Source of the DNA: Herminiimonas sp.
Lineage (GTDB): Bacteria > Pseudomonadota > Gammaproteobacteria > Burkholderiales > Burkholderiaceae_D
DNA: 64,000 nucleotides
Reading direction: 5' to 3'
Assembly: GCA_028292265.1 (NCBI GenBank)
Contig: JAQGMR010000071.1
Coordinates: 157,730-221,729, forward strand
Translations under genes and position numbers: made by a program
Notes under the pieces: generated by a model
What the model was told of the DNA's origin: nothing
The model's database searches: none
What the model saw: the letters and a program-made list of their open reading frames with translations, nothing else
Shown: positions 1 to 11,165 of the stretch, in pieces
Position numbering within the stretch: position 1 is the first letter of the stretch
How the letters are laid out: each line of letters opens with the position of its first letter

Positions 1-1
1 A

Positions 2-1267
2 CTGGCGGGGCGGCAGCCGTGGCGCAACGCCGCCAACCTTGCCGTCGCCGACCACAATGTGCCAACCACCGACCGGTCAAACGGGATCGAAGATCCAATT
101 TCCCGGCTTCAGGTAGAGACGCTCGACGACAACGCCAAAGAGTACGGGCTCACCTATTTCAACATGCGCGACAAGCGCCAGGGCATCGTCCACGTGATCG
201 GGCCGGAGCAGGGCGCGACCCTCCCCGGAATGACCGTCGTTTGCGGCGATTCCCACACCTCTACCCATGGCGCCTTCGGTTGCCTTGCACATGGTATCGG
301 CACCTCCGAAGTTGAGCATGTGCTGGCGACCCAGACCCTGCTCGGGAAAAAATCGAAGGCCATGCTGGTGCAGGTGGACGGTCCCTTGCAAGCCGGTGTC
401 ACGGCCAAGGATATTGTGCTGGCCGTGATCGGCAAGATCGGCACGGCGGGCGGCACCGGTTATGCGATTGAATTCGGCGGGTCCACGATTCGTTCCCTCT
501 CCATGGAAGGCCGCATGACTGTCTGCAACATGGCAATCGAGGCCGGTGCGCGCGCTGGCATGGTGTCGGTCGACGAAACGACCATCAACTACGTCAAGGG
601 CCGGCCATACTCGCCGGTCGGTCCGCACTGGGATCGCGCGGTGGCATATTGGCGCACCTTGCAAAGTGACCCGGGCGCCCGGTTCGATCTGGTTGTCACG
701 CTCAACGCTGCGGAAATCAAGCCGCAGGTTACCTGGGGCACTTCGCCGGAGATGGTGGTGCCAGTCGACGGTCGCGTGCCAGACCCGGACAAGGAAAAGG
801 ATGCGGTCAAGCGCGATGCCATGGAAAAAGCGCTGGCCTACATGGCGCTCAAACCCAATACAGCAATTTCGGATATTCGAATCGATAAGGTGTTCATCGG
901 CTCCTGCACCAACTCACGTATCGAAGATCTGCGCGCCGCCGCCGCCGTAGTGCGCGGCAGGCATCGGGCTTCGAACGTCAAGCTGGCGATGGTAGTGCCT
1001 GGCTCCGGGCTGGTGAAGGATCAGGCCGAACGGGAAGGCCTGGACCGCATCTTCAAGGACGCGGGTTTTGAATGGCGCGAGCCTGGTTGTTCGATGTGCC
1101 TGGCGATGAACGCTGACCGGCTTGAGCCAGGCGAGCGTTGCGCCTCTACCTCGAACCGCAATTTTGAAGGCCGCCAGGGCGCCGGTGGCCGCACGCATCT
1201 GGTCAGCCCTGCCATGGCAGCCGCTGCAGGCATCGCAGGGCATTTTGTGGATATCCGGTCGCTGTAG
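2..1267 (+). CDS. leuC: 3-isopropylmalate dehydratase large subunit (5' truncated by window)
   Basis: The large subunit of the [4Fe-4S] isomerase converts 2-isopropylmalate to 3-isopropylmalate in leucine biosynthesis; it works as a heterodimer with LeuD, encoded just downstream. The frame is open from base 2, and the family sequence [18 protein letters not shown] precedes the first ATG at 59, so the true start lies left of the window and about 45 residues are missing. The aconitase-family signatures are visible: [23 protein letters not shown] and [11 protein letters not shown], which supply the three cluster cysteines. It ends with the usual [17 protein letters not shown] tail. It leads the leuC-entericidin-leuD-leuB group. 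Identification is secure. Confidence 0.97.
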   Translation: MAGRQPWRNAANLAVADHNVPTTDRSNGIEDPISRLQVETLDDNAKEYGLTYFNMRDKRQGIVHVIGPEQGATLPGMTVVCGDSHTSTHGAFGCLAHGIGTSEVEHVLATQTLLGKKSKAMLVQVDGPLQAGVTAKDIVLAVIGKIGTAGGTGYAIEFGGSTIRSLSMEGRMTVCNMAIEAGARAGMVSVDETTINYVKGRPYSPVGPHWDRAVAYWRTLQSDPGARFDLVVTLNAAEIKPQVTWGTSPEMVVPVDGRVPDPDKEKDAVKRDAMEKALAYMALKPNTAISDIRIDKVFIGSCTNSRIEDLRAAAAVVRGRHRASNVKLAMVVPGSGLVKDQAEREGLDRIFKDAGFEWREPGCSMCLAMNADRLEPGERCASTSNRNFEGRQGAGGRTHLVSPAMAAAAGIAGHFVDIRSL

Positions 1268-1318
1268 TCGTACGGCAGTTAATCGGGCCCAATAGTCACC
1301 GCTGAGGAAGCGCCAAGA

Positions 1319-1450
1319 ATGAAAAGAAGAACCATCGTGGTCTGCCTGCTGATGCTTGCTGCTGTGGCGGCCGGCTGCAATACCATCAACGGCATGGGAC
1401 GTGACGTCGAACGTGCTGGCGAAAAAGTGCAGTCGTTGAGCAAGAAATAA
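1319..1450 (+). CDS. entericidin-type small lipoprotein (43 aa)
   Basis: A 43-residue lipoprotein of the entericidin A/B family. It has a basic start (MKRR), a hydrophobic segment and a lipobox ending AVAAGC, with the acylated Cys at residue 20. A short amphipathic tail ([22 protein letters not shown]) matches the family pattern. A gene of this kind between leuC and leuD is common in Burkholderiales, and the spacing here (51 bp after leuC, 55 bp before leuD) fits. GGAAG a few bases upstream of the ATG serves as the ribosome site. Entericidins are implicated in envelope stress and programmed lysis in enterics; in this lineage the role is not established. Confidence 0.85.
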   Translation: MKRRTIVVCLLMLAAVAAGCNTINGMGRDVERAGEKVQSLSKK

Positions 1451-1505
1451 TTTTCGGCAGTCCACAGCAGTCAACAGCATTCAATTAGATAACGGAACGC
1501 AGCGT

Positions 1506-2153
1506 ATGGACAAATTCACACTTCTCGATGGGCTGGTCGCGCCGCTGGATCGCGCAAACGTTGATACGGACGCCATTATTCCGAAGCAATTCCTGAAGTC
1601 GATCAAGCGTTCTGGTTTCGGCCCGAACCTGTTTGACGCGTGGCGTTACCTCGACCATGGCGAGCCCGGCATGGACAACGCTCGCCGCCCCCTTAATCCC
1701 GATTTTGTGTTGAATCAGCCACGCTATCAGGGCGCGTCTATTCTTCTGGCGCGCAAGAATTTTGGCTGTGGCTCTTCTCGTGAGCACGCACCCTGGGCCC
1801 TGGAGCAGTACGGCTTTCGCGCGGTGGTAGCGCCAAGCTTTGCGGATATTTTTTTCAACAACTGCTACAAGAACGGCGTCCTGCCGGTGGCGTTGACCGA
1901 AACGGAGATTGACCGCCTGTTCGATGAAGTGAAGGCCTTCCCCGGATTTCGCCTGATCATCGACCTCGAACGGCAGGTTGTCACGACAAAGAATGGCAGC
2001 GCATCGTATCCGTTCGAGATCGATGCCTTCCGCAAGTACTGCATGGTGAATGGTTTGGACGACATCGGGCTGACGCTGCAGCAGTCGGACAAGATTCGGA
2101 CCTTCGAAGAGCGCCATCTGGCCGCGAAGCCCTGGCTGACAAATACCATCTGA
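1506..2153 (+). CDS. leuD: 3-isopropylmalate dehydratase small subunit
   Basis: LeuD is the swivelling small subunit that completes the LeuCD isomerase of leucine biosynthesis. At 215 residues it has the usual bacterial length, starts [30 protein letters not shown], and carries the conserved [13 protein letters not shown] motif at about residues 87-99 that positions the substrate. It lies 55 bp after the entericidin gene and 109 bp before leuB, all on one strand, so co-transcription is likely. No internal disruption is seen. Confidence 0.97.
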   Translation: MDKFTLLDGLVAPLDRANVDTDAIIPKQFLKSIKRSGFGPNLFDAWRYLDHGEPGMDNARRPLNPDFVLNQPRYQGASILLARKNFGCGSSREHAPWALEQYGFRAVVAPSFADIFFNNCYKNGVLPVALTETEIDRLFDEVKAFPGFRLIIDLERQVVTTKNGSASYPFEIDAFRKYCMVNGLDDIGLTLQQSDKIRTFEERHLAAKPWLTNTI

Positions 2154-2262
2154 CCGAATGCGGGGCGATGGCATTTTGCCGCGCCGCAAGGCAGAGCCGA
2201 ACCCACGCAATACGATGCAGCACCCAAATCCATAATTTGCAAGTTCAAGACAAATCCAGCAC

Positions 2263-3333
2263 ATGAAAATCGCAATTTTGCCCGGTGACGGGATCGGTCC
2301 GGAAATCATCGAGCAGGCGGTCAAGGTATTGAACGCGCTCGGTGAGAAGTTTGAAATGGAAAGCGCGCCAGTAGGCGGCGCCGGTTATGTCGCGCACGGA
2401 CACCCGCTGCCCGATGCCACGCTGAAGCTGGCGACCGAGGCTGACGCCATCCTGTTCGGCGCCGTCGGTGACTGGAAGTACGACACGCTCGAACGCGCGC
2501 TGCGTCCGGAGCAGGCGATCCTGGGGCTTCGCAAAAATCTTGGCCTGTTTGCCAATCTGCGTCCCGCCATTCTGTATCCCGAACTGGCTGGCGCGTCGAC
2601 ACTCAAACCGGAAGTGGTTTCGGGGCTCGACATCCTGATTATTCGCGAGCTGACCGGCGACATTTATTTCGGCAAGCCGCGCGGCGTGCGGATCGCGCCG
2701 GATGGCCCGTTTGAAGGCGAGCGCGAGGGTTTCGACACCATGCGCTATGCGGAATCGGAAATTCGTCGCATCGCCCACGTCGGCTTCCAGGCGGCTCGCA
2801 AGCGAGGCAAGCGACTTACCAGCGTGGACAAGGCGAACGTGCTCGAAACCTTTCAGTTCTGGAAAGACATTGTGACCGACGTGCACAAGGAATATCCCGA
2901 TGTCGCGCTTGAGCACATGTATGTCGACAATGCCGCCATGCAGCTGGTGCGCGCGCCAAAGAAGTTCGACGTTATCGTCACGGGCAACATGTTCGGCGAC
3001 ATCCTGTCCGATGCGGCGGCCATGTTGACTGGTTCGATCGGCATGCTGCCTTCTGCCTCGCTGGACGCAAACAACAAGGGTTTGTACGAGCCGTCTCATG
3101 GATCGGCCCCGGATATCGCAGGCAAGGGCATTGCCAACCCGCTGGCGACCATCCTGTCGGCCGCGATGATGTTGCGTTATTCGCTGAACCTGCCGGAACA
3201 GGCGGTTCGCATCGAGTCCGCGGTGAAGAAGGTGCTGGCTGATGGATTACGCACCGCCGACATCCATGAGGCTGGCACGACTCGCGTGGGCACCAGTGAC
3301 ATGGGGGCTGCGGTGGTCAAGGCGCTTGGTTGA
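2263..3333 (+). CDS. leuB: 3-isopropylmalate dehydrogenase
   Basis: NAD-dependent oxidative decarboxylation of 3-isopropylmalate to 2-oxoisocaproate, the third leucine-specific step. The 356-residue protein starts [15 protein letters not shown] and contains the family signature around [28 protein letters not shown], including the catalytic-site aspartates, and ends normally. The 109-bp spacer before it and the 124-bp spacer before asd contain no evident gene. It is part of the leuC-D-B operon. Confidence 0.97.
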   Translation: MKIAILPGDGIGPEIIEQAVKVLNALGEKFEMESAPVGGAGYVAHGHPLPDATLKLATEADAILFGAVGDWKYDTLERALRPEQAILGLRKNLGLFANLRPAILYPELAGASTLKPEVVSGLDILIIRELTGDIYFGKPRGVRIAPDGPFEGEREGFDTMRYAESEIRRIAHVGFQAARKRGKRLTSVDKANVLETFQFWKDIVTDVHKEYPDVALEHMYVDNAAMQLVRAPKKFDVIVTGNMFGDILSDAAAMLTGSIGMLPSASLDANNKGLYEPSHGSAPDIAGKGIANPLATILSAAMMLRYSLNLPEQAVRIESAVKKVLADGLRTADIHEAGTTRVGTSDMGAAVVKALG

Positions 3334-3457
3334 AGGCTAAAGCCTGAAGGACTCTCGCCACAGCGGTCCCAGGGCAAATTGGAAGGGAAGGCCGGCACCG
3401 TGCCGGCCAGTTGAAAATAGCATCGCGAATCACTCGCGGGCAATTCCGGGAAAGATC

Positions 3458-4594
3458 ATGAAACTGGTTGGTTTGGTTGGTTGGCGCGGCATGGTGGGTT
3501 CGGTCCTGCTGCAGCGCATGCAGGAAGAGGGCGATTTCGGCCATTTTGAGCCGGTGTTCTTTTCGACGTCCAATGCTGGTGGCACTGCACCGCCAATGGC
3601 GAAGAATGAGAAGTCGCTAAAGGATGCCAACAACATCGAGGCGCTGCGGAAGTGCGACATCATCCTGACCTGCCAGGGCGGCGACTACACCAGCGAGATC
3701 TACCCCAAGCTTCGCGGCTCCGGCTGGAACGGTTACTGGATCGACGCCGCGTCGACCCTTCGCATGAAGGACGATGCCATCATCTGCCTCGATCCGGTCA
3801 ACCTTGAGGTGATCAAGGCGGCCCTGTCGCGTGGTGTCAAGGATTACATAGGTGGCAACTGCACGGTGTCATGCATGTTGATGGGGCTCGGCGGCCTGTT
3901 CCGTAACGACTTGATCGAGTGGATGACCTCCATGACCTACCAGGCCGCATCGGGCGGCGGCGCCCAGCACATGCGCGAATTGCTGACCCAGTTCGGGTCC
4001 ATCAATGCGGAGGTCAAGGCGCTTCTCGACGATCCTGCCTCAGCCATTCTGGAAATCGACCGGCGCGTACTGGCGAAGCAGCATTCTATGAGCGAAAGCG
4101 AGACGAAGCAGTTCGGCGTTCCGCTCGGTGGCAACCTGATTCCCTGGATCGACAAGGACCTGGGCAACGGCGTATCCCGAGAAGAATGGAAGGCCGGCGC
4201 CGAGACGAACAAGATACTTGGACGCGGCGAGGCGTTCGGCGTCGATGCTCGACCCGCTATCGCGGTCGATGGCCTTTGCGTGCGGATCGGCGCCATGCGT
4301 TGCCATTCGCAGGCACTGACCATCAAGCTGAAGAAAGATGTGCCGCTGGATGAAATCAACGACATGATCGCCAGCAGTAATGAGTGGGTGAAGGTCGTGC
4401 CGAATACGCGCGAGGCCTCGATGAAAGAGTTGACCCCGGCCACGGTGACGGGCAGCCTGCAGATCCCGGTCGGTCGCCTGCGAAAGATGCAGATGGGTGG
4501 CGAGTACCTTTCGGCGTTCACCGTCGGGGACCAGTTGCTTTGGGGCGCTGCCGAGCCGCTTCGCCGCATGTTGCGTATCGTGCTGGAGGGCTAA
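3458..4594 (+). CDS. asd: aspartate-semialdehyde dehydrogenase
   Basis: Asd reduces beta-aspartyl phosphate to aspartate semialdehyde with NADPH, feeding lysine/diaminopimelate, threonine and methionine synthesis. The 378-residue protein begins [21 protein letters not shown] (Rossmann glycine pattern) and has the active-site Cys in [10 protein letters not shown] at about residue 135, followed by [15 protein letters not shown] and the [17 protein letters not shown] region. It resembles the proteobacterial enzymes of the E. coli type. leuB-asd-fimV is a conserved neighbourhood in Burkholderiales and related Pseudomonadota. Confidence 0.97.
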   Translation: MKLVGLVGWRGMVGSVLLQRMQEEGDFGHFEPVFFSTSNAGGTAPPMAKNEKSLKDANNIEALRKCDIILTCQGGDYTSEIYPKLRGSGWNGYWIDAASTLRMKDDAIICLDPVNLEVIKAALSRGVKDYIGGNCTVSCMLMGLGGLFRNDLIEWMTSMTYQAASGGGAQHMRELLTQFGSINAEVKALLDDPASAILEIDRRVLAKQHSMSESETKQFGVPLGGNLIPWIDKDLGNGVSREEWKAGAETNKILGRGEAFGVDARPAIAVDGLCVRIGAMRCHSQALTIKLKKDVPLDEINDMIASSNEWVKVVPNTREASMKELTPATVTGSLQIPVGRLRKMQMGGEYLSAFTVGDQLLWGAAEPLRRMLRIVLEG

Positions 4595-4875
4595 ACGACT
4601 TCGCTGAGTGCGCGGTAGTGTTGCTTACAGGCAACGTCGGTGTCGGCTTGTTTTCGGTGCGGCGTCAAGCACCGCTGTTCAACGTCGCGCCTCGAATACT
4701 GTACTTGCGCCGGTGTCTTATTGTTAGTCCTGCCGCCACCCGGACACGGGCGGCGAAGGTCGTTTGCGCTTGCGGCCCCATGTCCGCGATGATATGGTGA
4801 AACTTGCCGAAGTTTCCCACTAGACAGACTGCATTGACAGCGCTTCCCACGCCAGGACGCTAACGGATCCCACAC

Positions 4876-7800
4876 ATGCCCGACAAAACTATTAAACGGA
4901 TTCTCCCTGCAGCCTCTTCTTTCGGAAGGAAGTCGCTTTGCGCCGCTGCCATTGCGGCGGTTTTTCTGTCCGGAGCCCATGCGGCCGGACTGGGAAAACT
5001 GACCGTCTTCTCGGCACTCGGCCAACCGCTACAAGCCGAGATTGAACTGACAACCGCTTCAGCAAGTGAACTGGCTGCGCTGAAAGTCAAGCTTGCTTCC
5101 GCCGATGCCTTTCGACAGGCGAACATAGAGTTCAATCCGGCGCTCATCAGTCTACGTTTTGCAACGGAACAGCGCGGAGGACGGCAGATCATCCGGGTCA
5201 CTTCCAGCCAGCCCATCAACGAACCGTTCGTTGATCTTCTATTGGAGATTGCAAGCCCGGACAGCCGCCTGGTGCGGGAATACACCTTTCTTCTCGATCC
5301 GGCCGACCTGAAGAAAAATCAGCCTGCGCAAATGGCGGCGACACAAGGCGTCGTGCCCCAAACGGCCGCCCCCAACGCAGTGGTGCCGCAACCGGCCGCC
5401 TCGAATGCAGCAGCGCCGGAAAGGCGTAGCGCGGCACCAGTGGCGGAACGCGGCGGACGTAGCGCGGCTGGATCCGTTGCTGCGCCAGAGCCACAAGCCG
5501 CAGCCCCGCGTCGTTCGCGTCGGGCAGCAGGAGGCGCTCCGGCAAGCGCCGGCAGCGAGTCCACCGTGCAGGTAAAACCGGGCGACACGCTTGCGCGCAT
5601 TGCAGGCGAAGTTCGGCAGCAGGGCGTTTCGCTGGACCAAATGCTGGTGGCATTGCAGCGCGCGAACCCGGACGCATTCGTCGGCGAAAACATGAACCGC
5701 CTGCGCGCCGGTCAAATTTTGAACGTGCCTGGGGCCGAAGCTGCTCGCGCCTTGCCGCCCTCCGAAGCGCATGACGTTGTGGTGGCCCAGGCTTCCAACT
5801 TCAATGAATATCGCAGCAAGCTGGCTGGCCAGGTCGCCGCAGGAAGCGCGAAGCCTGCCGACCTCGGGCGCCAGAGCGCTGCCGGGAAGATTACGGCCAG
5901 GGTTGAGGAACAACCGACCGCGGCTAACGAGTCGAAGGACAAGCTGAAACTGTCGCGGGCCGGCGTAGCCGGGACCGGCGCTGAAAAAGCTGGTGGCGGA
6001 GGGAGCGAGGACAAGATCGCGGGTGACAAGGCCTTGGCCGAAGCGAATTCCCGCGTCAGGGAGCTTGAAAAGAACGTCAACGACCTCCAGAAACTTCTCG
6101 AACTGAAGAACAAGGACCTGGCGGACAAGCAAAAAGATGCGCTGGCCGCGGGAACGACCGCGGGGGCTGCAGCCGGAAGCGTGGCTGCGGGCGCTGCTGC
6201 GCGGCCGCCGATGAGCCCCGGCGCACCACCCGCCGCAACGCCATCCGGCGCGTCTCCCGGCGCTCCTTCCGGAGCGGCAATCGCTGGTCCAGAAGCACCG
6301 AAAGTTGCTGCGACGCAGGCGACCCCAAATGCAAGCGCTGGCGTAAGCCCAGCCCCGGCGACTTCCAGCACCCAGCCTGTCGGCGATGCGTCTGCAACCG
6401 GCGCCGCGACTGCCGCCGCAAAGCCAGTGGTGCCCGCAGCCAGAGCACCGGTTATCGTGCCGCGCCCAGTGGCAACACCGAGCTTCATGGACGACCTGCT
6501 GGGCAATCCGCTGCTGCTGTCCGCATCGGCAGTCCTGCTGCTCCTGTTAGGCGCGCTGGGCGTTCGCAGTGCTCGTCGCCGCAAGGCTGTGGAGGCTTAC
6601 CCGGAAACCAGCCTGCTGGCAGATTCAGCGCTCAAGACCAATTCCCTGTTTGGCTCGACCGGCGGTCAGAGCGTGGACACGAACAACAGTGTGTTCAACT
6701 CCGGATTTGCGCCATCGGCCAGCCAGCTTGATACCAATGAAGTTGATCCGGTTGCTGAAGCCGATGTCTACATTGCCTACGGTCGCGACGCACAGGCCGA
6801 GGAAATTCTTAAAGAGGCGCTGCGCACCCAGGCTGAACGCCCGGGAGTCCGCGGCAAGCTGCTTGAAATTTATGCCAATCGCAAAGACCTGCGTTCCTTC
6901 GAAACGGTTGCAAGCGAACTGTACAGTTTGAGCAAAGGCGAGAGCGACGAATGGCGCCAGGCCGCCGTCCTCGGCCATTCGCTTGATCCGAAGAATCCCT
7001 TGTATGCCGGCGGAAAATCGGGTGCCGGCGCGGGCAAGATTGCACCGAACCCCGGCGCAAGCCAGTCGCTGGATGACCTTGACCTCGACGCGCTGCTCAA
7101 TACGACGCAGACGGTAAATGAGCAACCGACCCTGGTTCCAGATGAGTCGCACCTGCGGTCGGATGGCGCTCAATCAACCCTTGCACAGGAAGACAGGGAC
7201 GCTTTGCCTACCCTGACTACGCTGGCTGCCAGCCGTGCCGATGTCACGTCGCGTGGGGAAACAATGCTACCTGCCGGTTCTGGCGCAGAACCGCAACCGG
7301 GAATTGCGGCGGCCTATTCGGCGGACAATACAGCGTCGAAGCTCGCCGCACGCTTGCAGGATGCGGAGCCGGTAGCGCCGCTCGATTTCGACTTCGACCT
7401 TGAAGCGCCGGCACGCAACAGCGAGGCAGTCAAGGCGGCCCGCGCCAGTGAGGAATTGCCGCAACTTGATGCGCATTCACTTGGAATGGACTTCGAGTCG
7501 TTCCTGGCACCGCCTCCCAAGCCAACCGCAGAAGTTGATCCAGTTCGATCGCTGAACCCGGCCTACGGTGTGTCCATGCCTGAAGCACCGGCGCCAGCGA
7601 CGTTGAGGCCGGTTAACACGGTTCACGGTATCGAAGCGACTCATGCACTGCCGCCTGATTTCGATCTTTCTGACATATCACTCGACCTTGATCCGATTCC
7701 GGAGCCTGAACTGGACGGCGCCGGCGCCGGCGCAGGGTCCGGGCCAGCTCACCACGAGGGTTCAGCGAACGCGGCGGAATTTGCCACCAAGCTTGACCTC

Positions 7801-7923
7801 GCTCTGGCTTACGAGGAGATCGGCGACAAGGAAGGCGCGCGGGAGCTTCTGAATGAAGTCGCCAAAGGGGGCCACCCGGAATTGTCGGAGAAGGCGCGCG
7901 GACTGCTGCAAAAATTGGCCTAG
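4876..7923 (+). CDS. fimV: FimV/HubP-family polar landmark protein
   Basis: A large (1015 aa) inner-membrane protein that binds peptidoglycan and organises the cell pole, type IV pili and chemoreceptors in relatives. In order: an export signal (about 1-36), the FimV N-terminal domain starting AGLGKLTVFSALGQPLQAEIEL, an Ala/Pro-rich linker, a LysM peptidoglycan-binding domain (about 228-285, VKPGDTLARIAGEVRQQG), a coiled coil near 390-415 (ELEKNVNDLQKLLELKNKDL), another low-complexity stretch, a transmembrane helix (about 544-561), and an acidic cytoplasmic region ending in the conserved FimV C-terminal domain (LDLALAYEEIGDKEGARELLNEV). A 281-bp gap upstream should hold its promoter. Presence near an MSHA locus is of interest, but fimV also sits here in strains without it. 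Confidence 0.93.
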   Translation: MPDKTIKRILPAASSFGRKSLCAAAIAAVFLSGAHAAGLGKLTVFSALGQPLQAEIELTTASASELAALKVKLASADAFRQANIEFNPALISLRFATEQRGGRQIIRVTSSQPINEPFVDLLLEIASPDSRLVREYTFLLDPADLKKNQPAQMAATQGVVPQTAAPNAVVPQPAASNAAAPERRSAAPVAERGGRSAAGSVAAPEPQAAAPRRSRRAAGGAPASAGSESTVQVKPGDTLARIAGEVRQQGVSLDQMLVALQRANPDAFVGENMNRLRAGQILNVPGAEAARALPPSEAHDVVVAQASNFNEYRSKLAGQVAAGSAKPADLGRQSAAGKITARVEEQPTAANESKDKLKLSRAGVAGTGAEKAGGGGSEDKIAGDKALAEANSRVRELEKNVNDLQKLLELKNKDLADKQKDALAAGTTAGAAAGSVAAGAAARPPMSPGAPPAATPSGASPGAPSGAAIAGPEAPKVAATQATPNASAGVSPAPATSSTQPVGDASATGAATAAAKPVVPAARAPVIVPRPVATPSFMDDLLGNPLLLSASAVLLLLLGALGVRSARRRKAVEAYPETSLLADSALKTNSLFGSTGGQSVDTNNSVFNSGFAPSASQLDTNEVDPVAEADVYIAYGRDAQAEEILKEALRTQAERPGVRGKLLEIYANRKDLRSFETVASELYSLSKGESDEWRQAAVLGHSLDPKNPLYAGGKSGAGAGKIAPNPGASQSLDDLDLDALLNTTQTVNEQPTLVPDESHLRSDGAQSTLAQEDRDALPTLTTLAASRADVTSRGETMLPAGSGAEPQPGIAAAYSADNTASKLAARLQDAEPVAPLDFDFDLEAPARNSEAVKAARASEELPQLDAHSLGMDFESFLAPPPKPTAEVDPVRSLNPAYGVSMPEAPAPATLRPVNTVHGIEATHALPPDFDLSDISLDLDPIPEPELDGAGAGAGSGPAHHEGSANAAEFATKLDLALAYEEIGDKEGARELLNEVAKGGHPELSEKARGLLQKLA

Positions 7924-8038
7924 CAGCGCGGGCTGGTAACGGGAAAGGTGCAGCAGGCGCCGCCCGGAGTGCGCCAGCCCTGGTCTGCACCGACGAGCCC
8001 GCATTCCGGTTTGGTTGAAATCATCTGGCAGGCAAGAA

Positions 8039-8890
8039 TTGAAACGCATTGCGCTTGGCATCCAATACGACGGCGCGCCATGGCAAGGCTGGCAGACGCA
8101 GTTGAACCGCAATACCGTCCAGGACCGTCTGGAGGCGGCGTTGCGCCGCTTCACGACCGAGGAAATCAGCACGGTATGCGCCGGGCGCACAGACTCCGGA
8201 GTCCATGCCCTGGAGCAGGTCGTCCACTTTGACACCCAAGCCGTGCGCGATAAATTCTCGTGGGTTCGCGGGGTCAACAGCTTCCTCCCACCCTCGATTG
8301 CGGTGCGCTGGGCATGCGACGTCGCCGGCGGCGCCACCGGCTTTCATGCCCGATTCAGCGCTACGGCAAGAACCTATCAATATCTTCTCTACAATCATCC
8401 GGTCCGTTCCCCCTTGCTCGCAGGGCGCGCCGGCTGGGCGTTCCACCCGCTTGATATCGACACCATGCAGTTGGCCGCAACGGCGCTCCTGGGGCAACAC
8501 GATTTTTCCGCGTTTCGTTCCGTCGAATGCCAGGCGCGCACGCCAGTGCGGACCATGCATGCTCTGCAGGTGCAACGCCAGGGCAACATGGTGGTATTTA
8601 CAGTTAAGGCAAACGCCTTCCTGCACCACATGGTGCGTAACATCATTGGCTCGCTGGTCTTCATCGGCAAGGGACGCAAGCCGCCCGAATGGCTAGCCGA
8701 AGTGCTCAAGGGCGCGGACCGCAGCATGGCAGCACCAACCTTTATGCCGGACGGCCTCTACCTCACCAAAATCGACTACGATGACGCGTGGCGCCTGCCG
8801 CAGCAGCAGTCCGCGGTTCAGCAGTCCGCGGTTCAGCAGCCCTCGCTTCAGCAGCCCTACTTCGTGCCGCCTTTCGGGGCGGAACTTTAA
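8039..8890 (+). CDS. truA: tRNA pseudouridine(38-40) synthase TruA
   Basis: TruA isomerises uridines 38-40 in the tRNA anticodon arm. The catalytic aspartate lies in [12 protein letters not shown] (Asp52 from this start), and the family motifs [11 protein letters not shown] and [23 protein letters not shown] are present. No ATG fits. I chose TTG at 8039 because family members begin (M)[11 protein letters not shown] and an AGG-rich site lies just upstream; a TTG at 8015 in the same frame would add eight residues. The C-terminus carries a non-family extension made of Gln-Gln-rich pentapeptide repeats (see the repeat at 8804). It is followed closely by trpF. Confidence 0.94.
   Translation: MKRIALGIQYDGAPWQGWQTQLNRNTVQDRLEAALRRFTTEEISTVCAGRTDSGVHALEQVVHFDTQAVRDKFSWVRGVNSFLPPSIAVRWACDVAGGATGFHARFSATARTYQYLLYNHPVRSPLLAGRAGWAFHPLDIDTMQLAATALLGQHDFSAFRSVECQARTPVRTMHALQVQRQGNMVVFTVKANAFLHHMVRNIIGSLVFIGKGRKPPEWLAEVLKGADRSMAAPTFMPDGLYLTKIDYDDAWRLPQQQSAVQQSAVQQPSLQQPYFVPPFGAEL
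8804..8860 (+). repeat. 15-bp tandem repeat at the 3' end of truA
   Basis: Three full units and one partial 15-bp unit; the first two are identical (CAGCAGTCCGCGGTT at 8804 and 8819) and the third (8834) differs at several positions. They encode [20 protein letters not shown] at the end of TruA. A unit that is a multiple of three keeps the frame, so copy-number change would alter only tail length. Confidence 0.85.
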
Positions 8891-8909
8891 TTATTGCCCG
8901 GTTTTCCCC

Positions 8910-9575
8910 ATGAATTGCCGTACCCGAATCAAGCTCTGTGGCCTGTCGCGCCCCGAGGAAGTGGAAGCCGCTGTGGAACTCGGCGCCGATGCGATCGGAC
9001 TTGTGTTCTACCCGGCCAGCCCCCGGTATATCGCGCCAGGCGATGCGGCGACGCTGATGCGTGGCGTGCCAGCCTTCGTCACGGCGGTGGGATTATTCGT
9101 CAACGCCGACATGCAATCGGTCCAGCGGGTGCTGAACGATGCGCCCATTGGCATGCTCCAGTTCCATGGCGACGAAACGATGGAGCAATGCAGTGCAATC
9201 GCGGCCGCGGTCCGGCGGCCTTTCCTCCGGGCGGTACGGGTACGCTCGACCATGACGCCCGACGATTTGCTAAAATACGAGGCTCAGTATCGGGCGTCCA
9301 GTCCGTTTTTTGCTGGTCTGTTGCTCGACGCCTTTGTCGATGGCTACGGCGGCGGTGGAAAGGTTTTCGATTGGTCTCTTATTCCAGAAAAGCTCGCGCC
9401 TCGGGTCGTTTTAAGTGGTGGCTTGAGCGTACAAAACGTCACTGAAGCGGTGCTTTCCGTGCAGCCTCTCGCTGTCGATGTCAGCAGCGGCATCGAAGGC
9501 GCCAAAGGCGTGAAGGATCTGGCACTTATGCGCGAGTTTGTCCGCGCGGTGCTGGCAGCCGACACGCAACGTTAA
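8910..9575 (+). CDS. trpF: phosphoribosylanthranilate isomerase
   Basis: TrpF catalyses the Amadori rearrangement of N-(5-phosphoribosyl)anthranilate in tryptophan synthesis. From ATG 8910 the product is 221 residues, beginning [18 protein letters not shown], with the catalytic Cys in KLCGL and the general acid Asp in [18 protein letters not shown]. The C-terminal phosphate-binding loop [10 protein letters not shown]...[14 protein letters not shown] is intact. The frame is open further upstream into truA, but that stretch encodes the truA repeat region in another frame and is not part of TrpF. Only 25 bp separate it from trpB. Confidence 0.96.
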   Translation: MNCRTRIKLCGLSRPEEVEAAVELGADAIGLVFYPASPRYIAPGDAATLMRGVPAFVTAVGLFVNADMQSVQRVLNDAPIGMLQFHGDETMEQCSAIAAAVRRPFLRAVRVRSTMTPDDLLKYEAQYRASSPFFAGLLLDAFVDGYGGGGKVFDWSLIPEKLAPRVVLSGGLSVQNVTEAVLSVQPLAVDVSSGIEGAKGVKDLALMREFVRAVLAADTQR

Positions 9576-9600
9576 TCCCCAATTCGAATCGACCAAAGCC

Positions 9601-10869
9601 ATGAAAGAACTCGACCCCGCTGGAAATTTCGCGGCACGTCAGCCGCTTGCCGGCACAGCGTTGCGCCAGACCGCTCCCTACACACTGCCAGATGCGCGCG
9701 GCCATTTCGGCCAGTACGGCGGTAGCTTTGTTTCTGAAACCCTGACGCAGGCGCTCACAGAACTCAAGGACGCCTACGCCCGCTACCAGCACGATCCAGA
9801 ATTCCTGCAGGAGTTTGAATGGGAACTCAAGCACTTCGTGGGACGGCCGAGCCCTGTCTACCACGCGCGGCGCTGGTCTGAAATGATGGGCGGGGCGCAA
9901 ATCTTCTTCAAGCGGGAAGACCTGAATCACACCGGCGCGCACAAGATCAACAACGTGATCGGGCAGGCGCTTCTCGCCAAGCGCATGGGCAAGCCGCGCG
10001 TCATCGCGGAAACCGGGGCCGGCCAGCACGGCGTCGCCACGGCCACCATTTGCGCCCGCTTCGGCCTGGAATGCGTGGTGTACATGGGCAGCGAAGATAC
10101 CCGTCGCCAGGTGCAAAATCTGTATCGCATGGAACTGCTTGGCGCCAAGGTAGTGCCCGTGGAATCAGGGTCGAAGACCTTGAAGGATGCGCTCAACGAA
10201 GCGATGCGTGACTGGGTCACCAATGTGGAAAATACCTTCTACATCATCGGCACTGTGGCGGGACCGCATCCTTACCCAATGATGGTGCGCGATTTCCAGT
10301 CCGTGATCGGTAATGAGTGTCTGGTGCAAATGCCTGAACTGACCGGACGCCAGCCCGACTATGTGCTGGCCTGCATCGGCGGCGGCTCCAACGCAATGGG
10401 CATCTTCTATCCCTACATTGACTACAGCGACGTGCAACTGATCGGCGTCGAGGCAGCCGGAGAGGGCATCGAAACCGGCCACCATGCGGCAGCGCTGTTG
10501 GCCGGATCGCCCGGCGTGTTACACGGCAACCGGACCTACCTTCTGCAAGACCAGAACGGACAGGTGATAGAGACGCACTCGGTCTCTGCGGGCCTTGATT
10601 ACCCCGGTGTCGGTCCCGAGCATGCGTGGCTGAAGGACTCGGGCCGCGCATCGTATGTGTCCATCACGGATGACGAAGCGATTGAGGCGTTCCATGTCTG
10701 TTGCCGGACCGAGGGCATCATCCCGGCGCTGGAGTCGAGCCATGCGCTGGCCTACGCCGCGAAGCTTGCTGCCACGCTGCCAAAAGACAAATCGATCCTG
10801 GTCAATCTGTCAGGCCGCGGCGACAAGGACATGCACACCGTTGCCGAGCGCGGCAAAAAAGCCCTGTAG
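9601..10869 (+). CDS. trpB: tryptophan synthase beta chain
   Basis: TrpB condenses indole with serine in a PLP-dependent reaction and pairs with TrpA, encoded downstream. From ATG 9601 the product has 422 residues. The PLP lysine lies in [13 protein letters not shown] (Lys115), the phosphate-binding loop is [10 protein letters not shown], and the COMM-region and [10 protein letters not shown] tail are present. An in-frame start at 9538 exists but would overlap trpF and adds nothing homologous. The N-terminal extension before [18 protein letters not shown] is of the length usual in beta-proteobacteria. Confidence 0.97.
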   Translation: MKELDPAGNFAARQPLAGTALRQTAPYTLPDARGHFGQYGGSFVSETLTQALTELKDAYARYQHDPEFLQEFEWELKHFVGRPSPVYHARRWSEMMGGAQIFFKREDLNHTGAHKINNVIGQALLAKRMGKPRVIAETGAGQHGVATATICARFGLECVVYMGSEDTRRQVQNLYRMELLGAKVVPVESGSKTLKDALNEAMRDWVTNVENTFYIIGTVAGPHPYPMMVRDFQSVIGNECLVQMPELTGRQPDYVLACIGGGSNAMGIFYPYIDYSDVQLIGVEAAGEGIETGHHAAALLAGSPGVLHGNRTYLLQDQNGQVIETHSVSAGLDYPGVGPEHAWLKDSGRASYVSITDDEAIEAFHVCCRTEGIIPALESSHALAYAAKLAATLPKDKSILVNLSGRGDKDMHTVAERGKKAL

Positions 10870-11165
10870 TGCGCCGCAGCTTACGACGGCGAGCCGTCAG
10901 CACGGTGGCGGTGGTGGTTCCGCGCTGTATCGCACCTGATCATCGTAGCGCCGCCTTGGCGAGCAAGTGCGCCGGTACCGTCGAGGCGCCTCGATGCATC
11001 GTAGCGCTGCAATCGATGGCAGCGCCTCGGCGGGTCGAAGCGCTCCGGCTGCAGCGACCCCGCAGCAAGTCGCCAGCAGCGGGACTGCCTTATCCCTTAG
11101 CGCACATAGCCCCATAGCCCACAGGCCCATAGCTCACGTAGCCCACAATAATCAGGCGATCGACC
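10870..11165 (+). other. trpB-trpA spacer with degenerate short repeats
   Basis: No gene is supported in this 296-bp spacer. It holds short imperfect self-similar stretches: GCATCGTAGCGCTGC-like and GCGCCTCG-like segments near 10950-11060, and CATAGCCC / CATAGCTC / GTAGCCC phrases repeated at about 11104-11150. In several Burkholderiales a DNA methyltransferase gene occupies this position; none is present here. No rho-independent terminator is visible, so read-through into trpA is possible. Confidence 0.5.
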
